63,096 nucleotides of DNA from Halobacteriovorax sp. (GCA_002720865.1 PBIO01000008.1:1-63096); one strand, 5' to 3'; positions 36,869-44,936 are shown, numbered from the stretch's first letter. A program made the numbers and translations. Notes: a model not told the origin generated them from the letters alone.

Positions 36869-37825
36869 TCAGATTAAAAAGGATTTATCCGGTGAAAGTT
36901 TATTTTTTAAAGAAAGTGATGAATAAGTATCCAAAAATTTATCAACACTAGAGCGGTGTGTTAAGAAGTCATTAAGGACTTTATATTCAAAATCTAAGAT
37001 AAGTTGGTCAAGGTTATTACTAACTCCTGCAATATGGGAAGAGCAGTGTAAGTTTTCAAATTCGGAGAATTCATTAACTTTAAAAGGCTCGTTTTCAAAA
37101 ACATCAAGATAAGCATGTGCTGATTTATTTTCTCTTAAGTAATCTTTTAGGTCTTCTTGATTTATAATTTTTCCTCTTGCAGCATTTACTATGACCGAGT
37201 CTTTTGGAAGGCGTGACAGTAGTTCCTTATTAACTAAATGATGGCTTGTTTGATTTAAGCTTGCAGCGATTAATACAATATTCTTATTTTCAGGAACTAA
37301 TTCCTCAAGTCCTTTAAAAGGATCGTAACAGGAGAGGGAGTTAACAAGAGGACTCAAACATTCGATTAGTTTATTTCCAATTAATCCCCGACCTATAACT
37401 AAAACATTTTGATCAGCCAATCTTTGTCTTTTCCAGCTTCTTGATGAGTCCCAGCTTTTTCTTTCTAAGATTTGACAATAGTGTTTAAAAACACAGGAGA
37501 GAATATATTCAGTAACCCCTGCTGCTCTAACTGGATTACCAACAATTATTGGGAAGTTATAGCCTCTTACAAAGCTAGAAGGAATATTATCGTAGCCCGA
37601 ATTTGGATGAATTATCAATTTAACGTTCTTGATTGAGTCAGCTGTTAACAGCTCGAAACGAGTATGGGTGTTTGTGATAAGTATATCAGCGTCTGTTAGT
37701 TTATTGGCCGGAGTGATTGAAAGCTTAGAGAGTCTATTTATTTCAAGTTCTTTAAAGTTAGGGGCTTGGTAAGGGGAAATATCCGTTCTAAAGAATTGAA
37801 GATTAGTGGTTTCCATCCTCTGCAT
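36869..37825 (-). CDS. D-2-hydroxyacid dehydrogenase family protein
   Basis: 318 residues. Has the Rossmann motif VIGRGLIGNKL and the catalytic triad of the family: Arg in NAARGKIINQEDL, Glu in DVFENEPF and His in SSHIAG. It reduces a 2-keto acid or oxidises a D-hydroxy acid with NAD(P)H. The substrate is unknown; the N-terminal domain is divergent. The first 23 bases overlap the end of the C92-type hydrolase gene. An ATG nine bases later (37816) is an alternative start. Confidence 0.85.
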   Translation of the reverse strand: MQRMETTNLQFFRTDISPYQAPNFKELEINRLSKLSITPANKLTDADILITNTHTRFELLTADSIKNVKLIIHPNSGYDNIPSSFVRGYNFPIIVGNPVRAAGVTEYILSCVFKHYCQILERKSWDSSRSWKRQRLADQNVLVIGRGLIGNKLIECLSPLVNSLSCYDPFKGLEELVPENKNIVLIAASLNQTSHHLVNKELLSRLPKDSVIVNAARGKIINQEDLKDYLRENKSAHAYLDVFENEPFKVNEFSEFENLHCSSHIAGVSNNLDQLILDFEYKVLNDFLTHRSSVDKFLDTYSSLSLKNKLSPDKSFLI

Positions 37826-39545
37826 GCCTTTTATCGATTGAGTAAGATCTTTGTAGGTTTTTATAATCGAGCTCTTTATACTCTGTCTTACATACAGATA
37901 TCAAGCGATGTTTGTACCTATGAGAGCCCTGTCTTAGGTTTGTTCTTCGAACAGTGCGGCACTTCCTAACGGGACGGTCATAGCTAGGTAATTCACTGGT
38001 ACTTCTATCTTTATTTTTTATAAAACCGAGTTTCTTAGCCAAGACGTCCATATTGAGCCGTTCTACCTTTCCCCTTTTTTTACTAAAGAGATAAGAGTGA
38101 AAGTCAATCGGAGAGTCCTTATATAGAACAACTTGTGCAACGTCATCTGGAGAGATAGTCGCTCTACCCATAATGTATTTGGTGGGCCAGTTAATCTTTC
38201 CGAAGGCATGGTAGACGAGCTCTGAACAAACAACTTTATCTGTGGTTGTTACATCAAAATTAAAATCATATTTTTTACCAATCTGATTCATTATTCTTGA
38301 ATACATCTGAAAAACTTCATCTTTATCATCATTTAGTATACTTGGATGTCTAAGGATTAAAATCTCATCTATATTCATCCATTCTCTAATGCTAGCGGTT
38401 CTTACACCAGGCCGTAGAGCTTCTACTATTACGTGACCTTTTCTCAGTTTTTCATGATGAGGAACTACGGAGGGATGGTTCCACATCCCTATATTCTTTA
38501 GCTGCTTTTCTGTTCCGATATACATGGCCGCGTGACCAAAGTTTCCTGGTATAAAGGTATCCGTTAAGGCAAAAGGCGTTTTTTCAAAAATCATATCTAG
38601 TGGTTTTAGGACTGACTTTAGATTTGCGATAACTTGTTTATCTTCGTGAAGATAACCTTTACGCCATCTGATAGCACCAACGGTGTTGCCAAAGAAGCCA
38701 CTGATAATATTCATAGATTTATCAAGGAATGAAACAAAACCATCAATAAAAGAATGTTTTTTCAGCTTCAAACTCGCATCAGATAATAACTCGTTTGTTA
38801 TTTGATTTTCATCAATTGTTTGCATGAGTTTTTTAATTTGCTCATCAGTTTTAGAAAGTCTTAAAAGCTCAGATCGATTTTTACGATAATCAGTTAAGAA
38901 ATCACGAAGCTTTGCGCGGTTCTTTTTAGATGTCGTATGTTCGATCATTTGTCCGAGTTCTTTTAGCTTATAGTTTTTATTGCTATCTGCTTTTAAAATA
39001 TTCTTAACGATTCTTCTGATTTTTCCCTTCCTATAAAAATGAAGGTAGCCATCCCTATAAATGCCAAACAAATTTACGTGAGTTGATAGCCAAATCAAAT
39101 TTCTCTTCGTTAGTTCAGGATTCTCTTGGACAACAATCTTTTCGTCCTTAGCTTGATCGCCAATCTGATAAAGACTTGAGTACTCAAGGGCCCTTGCTGA
39201 TAGAGTATGAGTGGCACCCAAAATTTTGGCGAGTAGGTGAAGTTCATGTCCATTTAATACTGAGCTTTCTGCAACAATATTTTGGACTTCTTTTCCAAAC
39301 CTATTATTGAGGCCTTGTTGCTTGTTAATGGCATTGTGAAGTTTTAAAAACTTTCCAATATTTTGATTTAGCTGATTTGAATGAGAAGCAGGTTCATCCC
39401 AAGAGACAGGTGTTTCTAGGATAACCTTTGCAATTTCCCGAAAAAAAGCAGTTGGGCTTTTTAATATTGGGTCATAAACATCTGCCAGACAGAGGTTTAA
39501 AACCAGGCCGAGGGCCAAAATAGCTTGAATTGAGGTTTTTATCAT
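37803..39545 (-). CDS. Second secreted YiiX/C92-type permuted papain-fold hydrolase
   Basis: 580 residues with a signal peptide ending near residue 21. It is a paralogue of the 2125-3717 protein: His338 in PGNFGHAAMYIG, Cys440 in VVCSELVYHAFG, a shared IGKKYD(Y/F) segment, shared NWPT, and the same Cys-containing C-terminal tail (RKCRT and VCKTEYK). The 300-residue N-terminal part is helical and of unknown function. It probably acts in the periplasm or outside on cell-wall or lipid amide bonds. It heads a run with the 2-hydroxyacid dehydrogenase, the arginase-family gene and aat. Confidence 0.78.
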   Translation of the reverse strand: MIKTSIQAILALGLVLNLCLADVYDPILKSPTAFFREIAKVILETPVSWDEPASHSNQLNQNIGKFLKLHNAINKQQGLNNRFGKEVQNIVAESSVLNGHELHLLAKILGATHTLSARALEYSSLYQIGDQAKDEKIVVQENPELTKRNLIWLSTHVNLFGIYRDGYLHFYRKGKIRRIVKNILKADSNKNYKLKELGQMIEHTTSKKNRAKLRDFLTDYRKNRSELLRLSKTDEQIKKLMQTIDENQITNELLSDASLKLKKHSFIDGFVSFLDKSMNIISGFFGNTVGAIRWRKGYLHEDKQVIANLKSVLKPLDMIFEKTPFALTDTFIPGNFGHAAMYIGTEKQLKNIGMWNHPSVVPHHEKLRKGHVIVEALRPGVRTASIREWMNIDEILILRHPSILNDDKDEVFQMYSRIMNQIGKKYDFNFDVTTTDKVVCSELVYHAFGKINWPTKYIMGRATISPDDVAQVVLYKDSPIDFHSYLFSKKRGKVERLNMDVLAKKLGFIKNKDRSTSELPSYDRPVRKCRTVRRTNLRQGSHRYKHRLISVCKTEYKELDYKNLQRSYSIDKRHAEDGNH

Positions 39546-39592
39546 TAGTTTCCGCTTGTATAATCAGATATTTATAGCACTAATAGGGTACC

Positions 39593-39611
39593 GACGCAAC
39601 GCGGTGTGTAA
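39593..39611 (-). promoter_or_regulatory. 19-base element shared with the other C92-type gene
   Basis: Matches 15 of 19 bases of 3748-3766 and lies 48-66 bases upstream of this gene's ATG. The common pattern, read on the minus strand, is TTACACnnCGCrTTGnGTC. It is a candidate operator; nothing else supports it. Confidence 0.3.
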
Positions 39612-39692
39612 AATCGAAAGGGCTTCTTCAAAGTTTGACATCAGTCAGGTCTAAGCCTAAAAATGACCTAAAATTAGAAAGATAGAGTGGTT

Positions 39693-40463
39693 ATGATTCA
39701 TATAAAAAGCAGTAGAGAGATTGAACTCATGCGAAAAACGTCAAGGTTGGCAGCTTCAACTCTTGAAATGATCGAAGAGTATATAAAACCAGGTGTTACC
39801 ACCGAAGAGCTAAACTCAATTTGCCATAAGTATATTTTGGACAATGGAGCTTATCCTAGTCCCCTTAATTATAATGGTTTTCCAAAAAGTATTTGTACCT
39901 CTCCTAATGAAGTTATTTGTCATGGAATTCCAAGCGAAAAAGTCATTTTAAAAGATGGGGATATTTTAAATATCGATGTGACGACTTATTTAAATAAGTT
40001 CCACGGCGATACTAATAAGACATTTTTTGTAGGAGCTGTTGATCCAATCATTAAAGATTTAGTCGATATTACATATAAATGCATGAGAGAAGGAATAAAG
40101 ACTGTAAAGCCTGGCGGCAGAATTGGTGATATTGGTGCGATCATCCAGGAAATAGCCCACGATAGTGGTTACTCAGTCGTTGAAGAATATTGTGGCCATG
40201 GGATTGGTAGAGAGTTTCATGAAGAACCTCAGGTAGTTCATGTTGGAAAGAAGGGAACTGGCCCAGAGATGAAGCCAGGGATGACTTTTACGATCGAACC
40301 TATGATAAATCTTGGAGACCGCCATTGTGAACTTCTTTCCGATGGTTGGACGGTAATCACAAGAGATAAAAAATGGTCGGCTCAATTTGAGCATACCATC
40401 TTAGTTACTGATGAAGGGCATGAAATCTTAACTCTTCGAACAGACGAAGATGCCAATTACTAA
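39693..40463 (+). CDS. map: Methionine aminopeptidase, type I
   Basis: 256 residues. Removes the initiator Met. The metal ligands are visible in order: NIDVTTYLNKFHGDTNKTF (two Asp), GHGIGREFHEEP (His), FTIEPM (Glu) and QFEHTI (Glu). The N-terminus lacks a zinc-finger extension. Start taken at the ATG at 39693; a GTG at 39687 is an alternative. Its end overlaps the BFD-like gene by 14 bases. Confidence 0.95.
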   Translation: MIHIKSSREIELMRKTSRLAASTLEMIEEYIKPGVTTEELNSICHKYILDNGAYPSPLNYNGFPKSICTSPNEVICHGIPSEKVILKDGDILNIDVTTYLNKFHGDTNKTFFVGAVDPIIKDLVDITYKCMREGIKTVKPGGRIGDIGAIIQEIAHDSGYSVVEEYCGHGIGREFHEEPQVVHVGKKGTGPEMKPGMTFTIEPMINLGDRHCELLSDGWTVITRDKKWSAQFEHTILVTDEGHEILTLRTDEDANY

Positions 40464-40983
40464 TCTTTATAATAATGAATCACCATTATTTCATTCATCT
40501 AGTGCTGAGCACTTAAACACCAGACTATTTTTAGATTTTAATAAACAGGACGTGCTTCAAGGCCTTTATTATACAATTCCTAAAGGAAGTAAATGGGGCT
40601 TACAGCTATCTGAACTGGCTAAAGAGTGTGAAAAAAAATCATTCTTTGAGCTTCAGCGCGGAGTTGAAACATCTAATACAAACTGTGATTCATTTTTTGA
40701 CCTTCCGAGTTTCCTGCTTAAAGAGGCATTAGAGATTTATAGAGGAAAGGTTCCCGCACTAAACGAACTAAAAAAATGTGTAGATGATGAACTAATTTGT
40801 CGATGTTTTGGAATCTATAAAAATGAATTATTAGATGTTTTAGATAGTAATCCAGAATTTAAGGAAAAAGATCTAACTAACGCGACGAGAGCAGGTGCTG
40901 GTTGTAGTACATGCTTAGGTGATTTTCAGGAGCTATTCTCTGAGGCGAGAGTTAGACAGGCAAAAAAACTCTTAGATAGTTAA
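40450..40983 (+). CDS. BFD-like [2Fe-2S] protein with a NifU-N-like front half
   Basis: 177 residues. The C-terminal 65 residues have the bacterioferritin-associated ferredoxin pattern: ICRCFGIYKNEL, then AGCSTCLGDF (C-x-C plus C-x-x-C). The front half, with WGLQLSELAKECEKKSFFEL, recalls the scaffold domain of NifU/IscU but shows few cysteines, so that part is uncertain. The protein probably carries a cluster or releases iron. It overlaps map by 14 bases; Map itself is a metal enzyme, but no direct link is known. Its stop shares TTAA with the convergent gene. Confidence 0.65.
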   Translation: MPITNLYNNESPLFHSSSAEHLNTRLFLDFNKQDVLQGLYYTIPKGSKWGLQLSELAKECEKKSFFELQRGVETSNTNCDSFFDLPSFLLKEALEIYRGKVPALNELKKCVDDELICRCFGIYKNELLDVLDSNPEFKEKDLTNATRAGAGCSTCLGDFQELFSEARVRQAKKLLDS

Positions 40984-41600
40984 GATTTATTCGCTTTCTT
41001 ATCTCTTTGTTTTTTATCTTCTTGGCACTTCTTTCTAATATTCTGAAACTCTTTGAGGGAATTAAAAATATTCTTTATTCTTCTTTTTTCATTAATAAGT
41101 TGAGTGGTTCCCAATTCATTTTCTAAATATTTAAAACGGTTTTGAAAATAGCGAAGGTCGGGAATATATTTTGTTAAACAATCTGGTGTAGCTGTTCTGC
41201 TTTGCAGGTCAGATAAATAAGAGAAAAAGATATGTGGGATTCGTCTTTTAATTTCTTGAATAGTTGAAAGCTGAAAGTTTCTGATACTGGCATTAGTTAC
41301 TCTATTACTTAATATAAAAACCTTTTCACCATCTAATAAAACTTCTCTCATTAAATCTACGGAGGGGGTGAAAACTGGGCTAACACATACCTTCAAGTAA
41401 TATTCTTTTTTCAAAGTAATATCCCCAGCACCCACTAAGTCATTTAAAAAAATTTGATTAAGTTTATATACAGGACCCGTTCTTTTAGATTTATGTAATC
41501 TAAGCTCCTCTCTTCCGAGACATCCCACTAATGGATTCATGGCCGAGTGAGCCAAAGTAATTGTTAGAAAATATAGTAAAATCGTCGGAATTATTCTCAT
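40980..41600 (-). CDS. Exported hypothetical protein
   Basis: 206 residues with a signal peptide (cleavage expected after about residue 19). Mature part helical, with four cysteines (VGCLGRE, KVCVSP, DCLTK, KKCQED) and a Lys-rich tail. No family recognised. Single gene, convergent with the BFD-like gene and divergent from tatC. Confidence 0.58.
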   Translation of the reverse strand: MRIIPTILLYFLTITLAHSAMNPLVGCLGREELRLHKSKRTGPVYKLNQIFLNDLVGAGDITLKKEYYLKVCVSPVFTPSVDLMREVLLDGEKVFILSNRVTNASIRNFQLSTIQEIKRRIPHIFFSYLSDLQSRTATPDCLTKYIPDLRYFQNRFKYLENELGTTQLINEKRRIKNIFNSLKEFQNIRKKCQEDKKQRDKKANKS

Positions 41601-41673
41601 ACCTACCTCTATTTTAAGTCTATGTGCGTAGAATTCAAGGGACTAACTAATAAAGCATTGATATATTTATCCT

Positions 41674-42411
41674 ATGAAGGAAATGTCACTTACTGATCAC
41701 TTAGAGGAGCTAAGGAAAACCCTGATTAGAGTTGTCCTTATCTTAGTGATCACTTTTTTTGTTTGTTATGGCCTAGGGGAACATATTTCCGAAATTCTCT
41801 TAAAGCCACTTCGAGGGGCTATTGCTGAGACTGGAAATGGTCAGGTTGTTTACCTTGGTATCTTGGACAAGGTCCTATCCCAACTCCAAATTGCCTTTTG
41901 GTCTTGCATAATAATTAGTGCCCCTATCTGGTTTTTTGAAGTTTGGCGCTTTATCAAACCAGGATTATATGACTATGAAATCAAAATGGTTAGGCCATTT
42001 CTCGCCATAGGTTTTGTGCTTTTTTGTTTAGGCGTTAGCTTTGGATACTTTCTTGTTTTTCCTATCGTCTTACCTACTCTTATGGACTTTGGAGTAGGCG
42101 AAGTCGCTGCAACGATCTCTTTAAAGGAATACTTAGTTTTATCATCTAAGATCCTCGTCTTTTTGGGACTTGTTTTTCAGCTCCCAAATATTTTATTGAT
42201 CTTGGGATTTATGGGGATGGTGACGAAATACTCCTTAAGGGAAAAGAGAAGATATATCTATGTTGGCTTTGCGATACTTGCTGCGATGATTACACCTCCA
42301 GATGTTGTTACAATGCTCGGGCTTTGGTTACCTTTAGTATGTTTATTTGAAATTGGAATTTGGGGAGTGGCCATAATTGTTCATCCTTACTTAGCTAGGC
42401 AGCACTCATGA
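41674..42411 (+). CDS. tatC: Sec-independent translocase subunit TatC
   Basis: 245 residues, six membrane helices. The cytoplasmic N-terminal LTDHLEELRKTLIR motif, the FEVWRFIKPGLYDYE loop and a late TPPDVVT are diagnostic. Forms the twin-arginine signal receptor in the inner membrane. tatA/tatB are not in the window. First gene of a tight four-gene run (tatC, DUF4149 gene, hldD, FliG-like gene). Confidence 0.96.
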   Translation: MKEMSLTDHLEELRKTLIRVVLILVITFFVCYGLGEHISEILLKPLRGAIAETGNGQVVYLGILDKVLSQLQIAFWSCIIISAPIWFFEVWRFIKPGLYDYEIKMVRPFLAIGFVLFCLGVSFGYFLVFPIVLPTLMDFGVGEVAATISLKEYLVLSSKILVFLGLVFQLPNILLILGFMGMVTKYSLREKRRYIYVGFAILAAMITPPDVVTMLGLWLPLVCLFEIGIWGVAIIVHPYLARQHS

Positions 42412-42881
42412 AAGTAAAACTCCTAATCTTTTTCTTAGCGTTCTGGATGGCTCCCTCGGTCTTGATCGATTTCGTAGCTGCGCCCGCCATATTTAGGAAT
42501 GTTTCAAATATAGAAGAGGCTGGAACTCTGGGGATGGTTATCTTCAAAGCATTTAATAGTTTAGAGTTAGCTCTTTCACTTATTATTTTTGTCTTAGCGT
42601 TTTCCCTTTCGAAGTCGAATATAATTAAAAAACCTTGGTTAATCTTATTTTCGGCTTTAGTCATGTGGGCTGGGTTCTTTAGATTTTATCTTAGCCCCTC
42701 AATTATAGAAATTAATAAAGAAAGATATCAATTGTCTGAGGAGTCAGAGCAATTCGAGATTCTTTCAAAGGAACATCGTTTCTACCATAAACTTTACGTG
42801 AAAATGGAAGGTGCTAAAGTTATTTTCTTATTAGTAGGAGTTATAATGGTTTTTCGAATCCGTGAGGAGCAAGAAATATGA
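42408..42881 (+). CDS. DUF4149/TMEM205-like membrane protein
   Basis: 157 residues with four hydrophobic helices. The N-terminal helix with APAIFRNV and the later RFYLSPSIIEIN followed by FYHKLYVKMEGAK match the DUF4149 layout. Function unknown. Overlaps tatC and hldD by four bases on each side, so it is translated as part of that operon. Confidence 0.75.
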   Translation: MKVKLLIFFLAFWMAPSVLIDFVAAPAIFRNVSNIEEAGTLGMVIFKAFNSLELALSLIIFVLAFSLSKSNIIKKPWLILFSALVMWAGFFRFYLSPSIIEINKERYQLSEESEQFEILSKEHRFYHKLYVKMEGAKVIFLLVGVIMVFRIREEQEI

Positions 42882-43846
42882 TCTTAGTTACAGGTGCTGC
42901 CGGCTTTATTGGTTCTGTTTTAGTAAAAGAGTTAAATGAATCGGGAAGAGAAGACCTAATCCTTGTTGATCGTCTAGGAAATGATGAAAAATGGAAAAAC
43001 CTTAGGGGAAAATCTTTTATTGAATATATTCATGCAGACGAGCTTTTCACGGGGGCATGGGATGAAGTTCTAGAAGGTATTTCAACGATTTACCATTTAG
43101 GGGCCTGTAGCTCTACAACTGAAAGAAATGTCGATTTTCTTATGGAGAACAATGTTAACTATTCTAAGAACTTGTTCGATTTAGCAATTGAGCGAGATAT
43201 ACCAATTATGTATGCCTCTTCAGCAGCAACTTATGGTGGAATTGAAAAGGGATTTGATGACGATCATCAAAAGATAAAAGAGTTAAGACCACTAAATGCC
43301 TACGGTTATTCGAAGCAACTTTTTGATGAGTGGGTACTAAAGCTTGAGAAGAGGCCAAGTCTTTGGTTTGGTATAAAGTTTTTCAATGTTTTTGGTCCAA
43401 ATGAATATCATAAAGAAGAAATGAGATCATTAGTTCATAAAGCTTATGGGCAAATTAAGAGTAATGGACAAGTTAAGCTTTTTAAATCTCATAGAACTGA
43501 TTTTGAAAACGGGAAGCAACTTAGAGATTTTATTTATGTTAAAGATTGTGTAAGAGCAATGCTTGCCATGATGGAAAAAGGTTCCGGAAGTGGAATTTAT
43601 AATCTTGGAACAGGTAATGCTAACTCCTTTGATGATTTAGTCGATTATACTTTTAAGGCAATGAAAGAAACTACGAAGATTGTCTATATCGATATGCCGG
43701 ATAGTATTAAGCATCAGTATCAGTATTTTACAGAAGCAAATATGCAAAAGTTAAATCAATTGCTACCTGATTTTAAATTTACCCCATTAGAGGAATCAAT
43801 AAAGGATTATGTCGGGCATCTTTCAAGTGATGATCCCCACTACTAG
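42878..43846 (+). CDS. hldD: ADP-L-glycero-D-manno-heptose 6-epimerase
   Basis: 322 residues, short-chain dehydrogenase fold. The NADP site is TGAAGFIGS; the catalytic YxxxK is in YGYSKQLFDEW; SSAATYGG and FFNVFGPNEYHK are HldD-typical. Makes the L,D-heptose precursor of the LPS inner core, so the organism builds heptose-containing LPS. Overlaps the DUF4149 gene by four bases. Confidence 0.93.
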   Translation: MILVTGAAGFIGSVLVKELNESGREDLILVDRLGNDEKWKNLRGKSFIEYIHADELFTGAWDEVLEGISTIYHLGACSSTTERNVDFLMENNVNYSKNLFDLAIERDIPIMYASSAATYGGIEKGFDDDHQKIKELRPLNAYGYSKQLFDEWVLKLEKRPSLWFGIKFFNVFGPNEYHKEEMRSLVHKAYGQIKSNGQVKLFKSHRTDFENGKQLRDFIYVKDCVRAMLAMMEKGSGSGIYNLGTGNANSFDDLVDYTFKAMKETTKIVYIDMPDSIKHQYQYFTEANMQKLNQLLPDFKFTPLEESIKDYVGHLSSDDPHY

Positions 43847-43854
43847 GAGCTATT

Positions 43855-44280
43855 ATGAGTTTCAAAGGCGGAGTTGAAGAAGCAGCTAAGATGCTAGCAG
43901 GTCTAGATCGCGAAGGTAGGGAAAATGTTTTGGAAATCATAGCCAAAAAAGATCCTCAAATGGCCGAGAACCTAAGAAAGAATATGGTAACTCTTGAAGA
44001 CTTAAAATACTTAACGGTAAAAATGCTTCAAGAGCTTTTAAGAGATATTGAAATCACAGATCTTGCATTGGCCTTAAGGATTTCTTCTGATGAACTTAAG
44101 GCTCATATCTTACAAAATGTATCTTCCTCTCTAAGAAAAGATATTGAAGACGTTCTTTTGGGTCCTCCTCAATCTGTTTCAAATGTTAATGAAGCCACTG
44201 ACAAAGTTATGGAAGTGGTTTTGAAAAAAATTGATAAGGGAGAGTTGGTCATTAATAAAGATGGCGAAACTCTCATCTAA
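43855..44280 (+). CDS. Stand-alone FliG C-terminal-domain-like protein
   Basis: 141 residues that align by eye with the C-terminal part of the flagellar switch protein FliG. They include the IAKKDPQMAENLRKNMVTLEDL helix pair, the helix ELLRDIEITDLALAL that corresponds to the torque-generating helix, SSSLRKDIEDVLLGPP, and the end ELVINKDGETLI. The FliG N-domain, which joins the MS ring, is absent. The charged positions of the torque helix seem altered, including an Arg-to-Glu type change, so it is probably not a motor FliG. It follows hldD by eight bases. A sigma-54 promoter lies just downstream. Confidence 0.72.
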   Translation: MSFKGGVEEAAKMLAGLDREGRENVLEIIAKKDPQMAENLRKNMVTLEDLKYLTVKMLQELLRDIEITDLALALRISSDELKAHILQNVSSSLRKDIEDVLLGPPQSVSNVNEATDKVMEVVLKKIDKGELVINKDGETLI

Positions 44281-44330
44281 CTTACTCTAACTTACAAAGT
44301 GTCATAAACAATTCTTGTCAGGGGCATTTT

Positions 44331-44355
44331 GTCGGTGACTTTTCACCACTGGTGA
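44331..44355. promoter_or_regulatory. Candidate activator-binding dyad upstream of the first sigma-54 promoter
   Basis: TCACCACTGGTGA (44343-44355) is a perfect 13-base palindrome. It is preceded by GTCGGTGAC and further TGTCA boxes at 44300 and 44316. It lies 75-100 bases before the expected transcription start, a usual place for NtrC-family enhancers. Confidence 0.4.
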
Positions 44356-44400
44356 CACTGCATTAAGACATCTAAGTTCCTAAAATTTATCTAAAACAAC

Positions 44401-44417
44401 TTGGCACGCTTCTAGCA
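44401..44417 (+). promoter_or_regulatory. Sigma-54 promoter of the GGA-rich leader and 52-residue gene
   Basis: TTGGCACGCTTCTAGCA. The -24 GG and -12 GC are exactly ten bases apart, and the TTGGCACG half is a perfect consensus match. Transcription would start near 44428. Confidence 0.75.
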
Positions 44418-44428
44418 ACAGTAGTAAG

Positions 44429-44575
44429 TAACGAAGCTCACAGGAAGTGAGCATTGGACGGACACTGCGGGGGCGCAAATCCAAGGATGGAGTAATCACC
44501 CCCAACATTATTTCTAGGATGGAAATAGCTGTAAAAAGCAAAGCAAATGGAAGAGCGTTAGACTAAGGAGGTCTT
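44429..44575 (+). ncRNA. GGA-rich structured leader RNA, candidate CsrA/Rsm target or sponge
   Basis: About 147 bases between the sigma-54 promoter and the small gene. The stem GCTCAC/GTGAGC (44436-44452) shows AGGAA in its loop. The stem TATTTC/GAAATA (44509-44527) shows TAGGATG in its loop. Both look like CsrA-binding hairpins. GGA-N-GGA occurs three times (44456, 44485, 44517), with a further GGA at 44549 and the Shine-Dalgarno AAGGAGGT at 44565. TTGGA (44454-44458) with TCCAA (44480-44484), and GGGGG (44469-44473) with CCCCC (44499-44503), would cross as a pseudoknot. It may be a regulated 5' leader, a free RNA, or both. Confidence 0.5.
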
Positions 44576-44734
44576 ATGAAGTTTACTCAAAACAATTGGA
44601 ACAACTGGCTTTCTAAAATTGAAAACGCATGGTTTTATTTACGGAACCCTAGCTTACTAGTGATGAGCTTTGAACGGGTAGAGGTTCAAGTGAACACGAC
44701 TGAAGATTTATATGAATATGACTTAGAAGCCTAA
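44576..44734 (+). CDS. 52-residue protein of unknown function under sigma-54 control
   Basis: Short gene with an ATG at 44576, AAGGAGGT four bases upstream and a TAA at 44732-44734. The product starts MKFTQNNWNNWLSK, has three Trp in its first 20 residues, a central SLLVMSFERVEVQV stretch and an acidic tail. There is no signal peptide or membrane helix. The strong ribosome site, the promoter in front and the terminator 27 bases behind make it likely to be real. No family recognised. Confidence 0.65.
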   Translation: MKFTQNNWNNWLSKIENAWFYLRNPSLLVMSFERVEVQVNTTEDLYEYDLEA

Positions 44735-44760
44735 AGGCAAAAAAATTTTATACATAATAA

Positions 44761-44790
44761 AGGCCCTCACTTGAGGGCCTTTTTTATTTT
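44761..44790 (+). terminator. Rho-independent terminator of the sigma-54 transcript
   Basis: AGGCCCTC (44761-44768) and GAGGGCCT (44773-44780) around ACTT, followed by TTTTTATTTT. With the promoter at 44401 it defines a transcript of about 360 bases. Confidence 0.92.
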
Positions 44791-44840
44791 CTAACTAACA
44801 ATATCTGGCCTACTTATACTTACTGACAATATGCGACAAA

Positions 44841-44870
44841 TTTGACACCCCAAAACGCCACTGGGTCAAA
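44841..44870. promoter_or_regulatory. Inverted repeat upstream of the second sigma-54 promoter
   Basis: TTTGAC (44841-44846) and GTCAAA (44865-44870) flank 18 bases, with extra GACA boxes just before. The position, about 80-105 bases before the expected start, fits an enhancer-binding site. The GACA/TGTC theme recurs at the first promoter. Confidence 0.35.
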
Positions 44871-44919
44871 ATTCCATCTTTTATACTTAGTTAAATCATT
44901 GAAATCATAAGCCCTAGGT

Positions 44920-44936
44920 TTGGCACAGATATCGCA
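44920..44936 (+). promoter_or_regulatory. Sigma-54 promoter of the DksA/TraR-type gene
   Basis: TTGGCACAGATATCGCA. GG and GC are exactly ten bases apart, and TTGGCAC is a perfect match. Transcription would start near 44947, about 77 bases before the ATG. Confidence 0.75.
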
